From contig NZ_JACYFJ010000001.1 in assembly GCF_014855495.1 (NCBI RefSeq), positions 744,001 to 808,000 of the forward strand: DNA of 64,000 nucleotides. Direction: 5' to 3'. Shown piece by piece: positions 61,431 to 64,000 of the stretch; position 1 is the stretch's first letter; every line of letters starts with the position of its first letter. Below the pieces are notes generated by a model. The model made no database searches and was not told the origin of the DNA. It worked only from the letters and a program-made list of their open reading frames with translations. A program made the translations under genes and the position numbers. Source of the DNA: Euzebyella saccharophila. GTDB taxonomy: Bacteria > Bacteroidota > Bacteroidia > Flavobacteriales > Flavobacteriaceae.

Positions 61431-64000
61431 ATGAAAAAAATCTATTTCACAGTGGTCGCTTTCTTCATGGCGGCCGTCGCATTTTCACAAGGCACTATTA
61501 CGGGTACCGTCATTGATGGGGAAACGGGTAGTCCATTACCTGGGGCAAACGTTGTTGTCATGGGTACTACTAAAGGGGCTACTACTGATTTTGACGGTAA
61601 TTTCAGTATCGAAGTCTCTACCGCTAGCGGAGTTTTAAAGTTTACCTATTTGGGCTTTATTCCTCAGGAAAAAAACTTTAGTTCTGCTGGAGCAATAGGA
61701 AATATTACACTTATGCCAAGCGCTGAAGAATTAGAAGGAATTATTGTTACAGGTGTTCAGGATATAGCAAAAGACCGTAAGACACCAGTAGCGGTTTCTA
61801 CAGTTAAAGCTGCTGAGATTCAAGAAAAATTAGGGTCTCAGGAATTTCCGGAAATATTAAATACTACTCCGTCTATTTACGCTACTAAGTCAGGTGGTGG
61901 TTTTGGAGATGCCCGAATTAATATTCGAGGTTTTGATACTAATAACTCGGCCGTTATGATTAACGGTGTTCCAGTAAACGACATGGAAAACGGTCAGGTC
62001 TATTGGAGCAATTGGGCAGGATTGTCGGATGTTACTTCTGCGATTCAAGTACAAAGAGGTTTAGGGTCTTCTAAGCTAGCTGTTTCCTCTGTGGGGGGTA
62101 CGATAAATGTGGTAACTAAGACTTCGCAGAATCCTGAAGGAGGAGTCATTGGAGGTACAGTTGGTAATGATGGTTATGTAAAAACTTTAGCATCATATTC
62201 CTCTGGTATTTTAGAAAATGGGTTGTCTGCTTCGCTATTGCTCAGTAGAACTGGCGGTAATATGTATGCCGATGGAACTAAATTTGAAGGGTACAATTTT
62301 TTTCTTGGTTTAGGGTACACTAGCGGTGACCACAATCTGGAGTTTATGGTCACAGGAGCTCCTCAATGGCACCATCAAAGGAGTCGTGCAACTTCTATTG
62401 AGAATCAAATACTCTACGGAGATGGAGACGGTGAACCAAACAGAAGATATAATGAAGATTGGGGATATTTGAATGGAGAGGAATTTAGTTTCAGGAGAAA
62501 TTTCTATCACAAGCCTGTTATTAGCCTAAGTTGGACTTGGGATGTTAATAGTAAAACAACCTTACAGACCAATGGGTATGCTTCCTTCGGTCGTGGAGGG
62601 GGAACTGGAGAGATTGGTGAAATTGGCGGAGCAAGACAATTTGCATTACCGAGAACATCTGATGGTTTGATAAGAGTCGATGATATCGTAGCTTATAATA
62701 GCGGTACGGCAGTTGCTGGTTTTAATGATGGAAATCCTAGGCAGCAAATTAATGGTCTTTACGTGAACAATAGTGACTTGAATGATAATGAATTGAATAC
62801 CAATGGTATTACACGTAGGGCATCTGTTAATTCTCATAACTGGTACGGATTATTAGCTAATTTGAACAATAGAATAAGTGAAAAGCTAACAGTTGATTTT
62901 GGTGTTGACCTTAGAAGATACACTGGCTATCACTATCGTCGTGTGGATAACCTTTTGGGTGGTGATGTATATCAACAGACTGATAACCGTAACAATGACC
63001 CTAATCCTTTATTTCGTGAGACCTATAAGTCAAATCAGCCATGGTGGGTTTTTGGTGATATTGATGATGAGGAGAAAATCGATTACTATAATTTAGGGTA
63101 TGTTACATGGTTAGGTGTATTTGGACAGGTTGAGTATAATTTCACAGAAAATATTACAGGATTTGTACAAGGTGCGCTATCTAATCAAGGTTTTGCAAGA
63201 GAAGAGTTTTTCGGTACAACTCCTCCTGAAAAAACAGATGTAGAGAATATTCTTGGAGGTAATGTTAAAGGTGGTTTAAACTGGAACATTGATGAACACC
63301 ATAATGTTTTTGCCAATGCCGGCTATTATGAAAAACAACCTTTATTTGATGCTGTCTTCTTAAATTTTGGAAATAACTTGAATCCTAATTTGACAAATGA
63401 AAAAATAACAGGTTTTGAAATAGGGTATGGTTTTAGAAGTTCTAAATTCAGAGCTAATGTTAACTTGTATTCTACAAGATGGGCAGATAGGTTTGAAAAC
63501 GTTCAATCAACTTTTAATTTTGGTGAACCTGATGAAGTTCGAGGTACGGCGAACCTATTGGGTATTACCCAGGTACACACAGGTATTGAATTTGACGGAA
63601 GATTTCAAGCAAGCAATAAGTTGGCATTTAACGGTATGCTTTCAATTGGTAATTGGGAATATAAAGATGACGTGGCGGCTACCTTTTTCGATAATGACCA
63701 ATCCCCAATTGTAATTGATGGGGTCGAACAAGCTCAAACTCTCGAATTAGATGGAGTAAAAGTTGGTGATGCTGCCCAGTTTACTGCGTTTTTAGGAGCG
63801 GATTATGGTATACTTGACAACTTAAGTGTTGATGCTGGATACCGTTTTGCAGATAATCTATATGCACAATTTGATGCAACGGACATTGGTCCAGAAGGAT
63901 CACTGAAATTACCTTCCTTTGGTTTGGTGGATGCTGGTCTGTCTTATGGATTGGCATTAGGAGATTCTAGTTTAAATTTTAGATTAAATGTGAACAATGT
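61431..64000 (+). CDS. TonB-dependent receptor with CarboxypepD_reg domain, 3' end outside window
   Basis: The plus strand is open from ATG 61431 to the window end, 856 complete codons. A signal peptide (MKKIYFTVVAFFMAAVAFS) leads into a CarboxypepD_reg domain (about 20-95). A plug with DARINIRGFDTNNSAVMING and NMENGQVYWSN-like residues follows, then barrel sequence. Its large size and layout fit a receptor for a siderophore or a bulky nutrient. The ligand is unknown and no SusD-type partner can be seen before the window ends. Confidence 0.92.
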   Translation, partial: MKKIYFTVVAFFMAAVAFSQGTITGTVIDGETGSPLPGANVVVMGTTKGATTDFDGNFSIEVSTASGVLKFTYLGFIPQEKNFSSAGAIGNITLMPSAEELEGIIVTGVQDIAKDRKTPVAVSTVKAAEIQEKLGSQEFPEILNTTPSIYATKSGGGFGDARINIRGFDTNNSAVMINGVPVNDMENGQVYWSNWAGLSDVTSAIQVQRGLGSSKLAVSSVGGTINVVTKTSQNPEGGVIGGTVGNDGYVKTLASYSSGILENGLSASLLLSRTGGNMYADGTKFEGYNFFLGLGYTSGDHNLEFMVTGAPQWHHQRSRATSIENQILYGDGDGEPNRRYNEDWGYLNGEEFSFRRNFYHKPVISLSWTWDVNSKTTLQTNGYASFGRGGGTGEIGEIGGARQFALPRTSDGLIRVDDIVAYNSGTAVAGFNDGNPRQQINGLYVNNSDLNDNELNTNGITRRASVNSHNWYGLLANLNNRISEKLTVDFGVDLRRYTGYHYRRVDNLLGGDVYQQTDNRNNDPNPLFRETYKSNQPWWVFGDIDDEEKIDYYNLGYVTWLGVFGQVEYNFTENITGFVQGALSNQGFAREEFFGTTPPEKTDVENILGGNVKGGLNWNIDEHHNVFANAGYYEKQPLFDAVFLNFGNNLNPNLTNEKITGFEIGYGFRSSKFRANVNLYSTRWADRFENVQSTFNFGEPDEVRGTANLLGITQVHTGIEFDGRFQASNKLAFNGMLSIGNWEYKDDVAATFFDNDQSPIVIDGVEQAQTLELDGVKVGDAAQFTAFLGADYGILDNLSVDAGYRFADNLYAQFDATDIGPEGSLKLPSFGLVDAGLSYGLALGDSSLNFRLNVNN

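Overview
The window looks like the chromosome of a marine member of the Flavobacteriaceae (Bacteroidota), perhaps near Maribacter or Zobellia, though the genus cannot be fixed from sequence alone. The evidence is the roughly 40% GC content, two TonB-dependent receptors with CarboxypepD_reg N-termini, many small secreted lipoproteins, a long KMSKR-type IleRS, and several promoters fitting the Bacteroidota pattern TTG-N19/20-TAnnTTTG. Shine-Dalgarno sequences are mostly absent; A-rich leaders precede the start codons. I see no rRNA, tRNA, CRISPR array, insertion sequence or prophage, so this is mostly ordinary core genome with some accessory loci.

Layout. 1-2544 (minus): the start of a Bat operon (MoxR ATPase, DUF58 protein, truncated BatD-like protein). 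2702-5599 (plus): aldo/keto reductase, SDR and an AlbA_2-domain protein, meeting a PfkB sugar kinase on minus. 6647-9669 (plus): a compact operon of an SPFH/GYF_2 protein, a zinc-ribbon membrane protein and a metallophosphoesterase, resembling the Bacillus YdjG/YdjI membrane-stress pair but without PspA. 9733-10731: acyl-ACP desaturase. 10793-12325 (minus): OmpA-type protein and a membrane-anchored helix-hairpin-helix protein. 12326-12896: a gene-poor stretch with repeats and hairpins. 12897-17178 (minus): ALDH7-type dehydrogenase, DUF1304 protein, CHASE histidine kinase and 3-hydroxyanthranilate dioxygenase. 17342-19037: CAP-domain lipoprotein, CvpA and a conserved hypothetical. 19190-23380: glpK-glpD facing gpsA, a glycerol-3-phosphate node.

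23520-32766: a flavobacterial lipoprotein, an AraC regulator divergent from a phytanoyl-CoA dioxygenase relative, a SulP transporter, cytochrome c, a YheT-type hydrolase, a cNMP-domain/TrxR-like fusion and a nitronate monooxygenase-like enzyme. 32919-40149: Tat-exported Gfo/Idh/MocA oxidoreductase, a small Cys/Lys-rich protein, thioesterase, EamA and ArsC-like proteins, DinB, an RsiV-like lipoprotein, cystathionine gamma-synthase and glutamate dehydrogenase. 40291-52477: housekeeping genes recO, a TonB receptor, ileS with a cysteine-poor DksA/TraR protein, lspA, 5-formyl-THF cyclo-ligase and uvrC. 52497-61259: patatin/BamA-like fusion, hppD, DUF3108 protein, kynA, an M23 peptidase and pgi. 61431-64000: the start of another TonB-dependent receptor.

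The genes together serve aromatic amino-acid breakdown (kynA, hppD, 3-hydroxyanthranilate dioxygenase), glycerol-3-phosphate balance and envelope maintenance. The least explained items are four short ORFs (28, 48, 47 and 27 codons), a 12-bp intergenic motif present three times, a possible short RNA at about 56.26-56.36 kb and the YdjG/YdjI-like operon.
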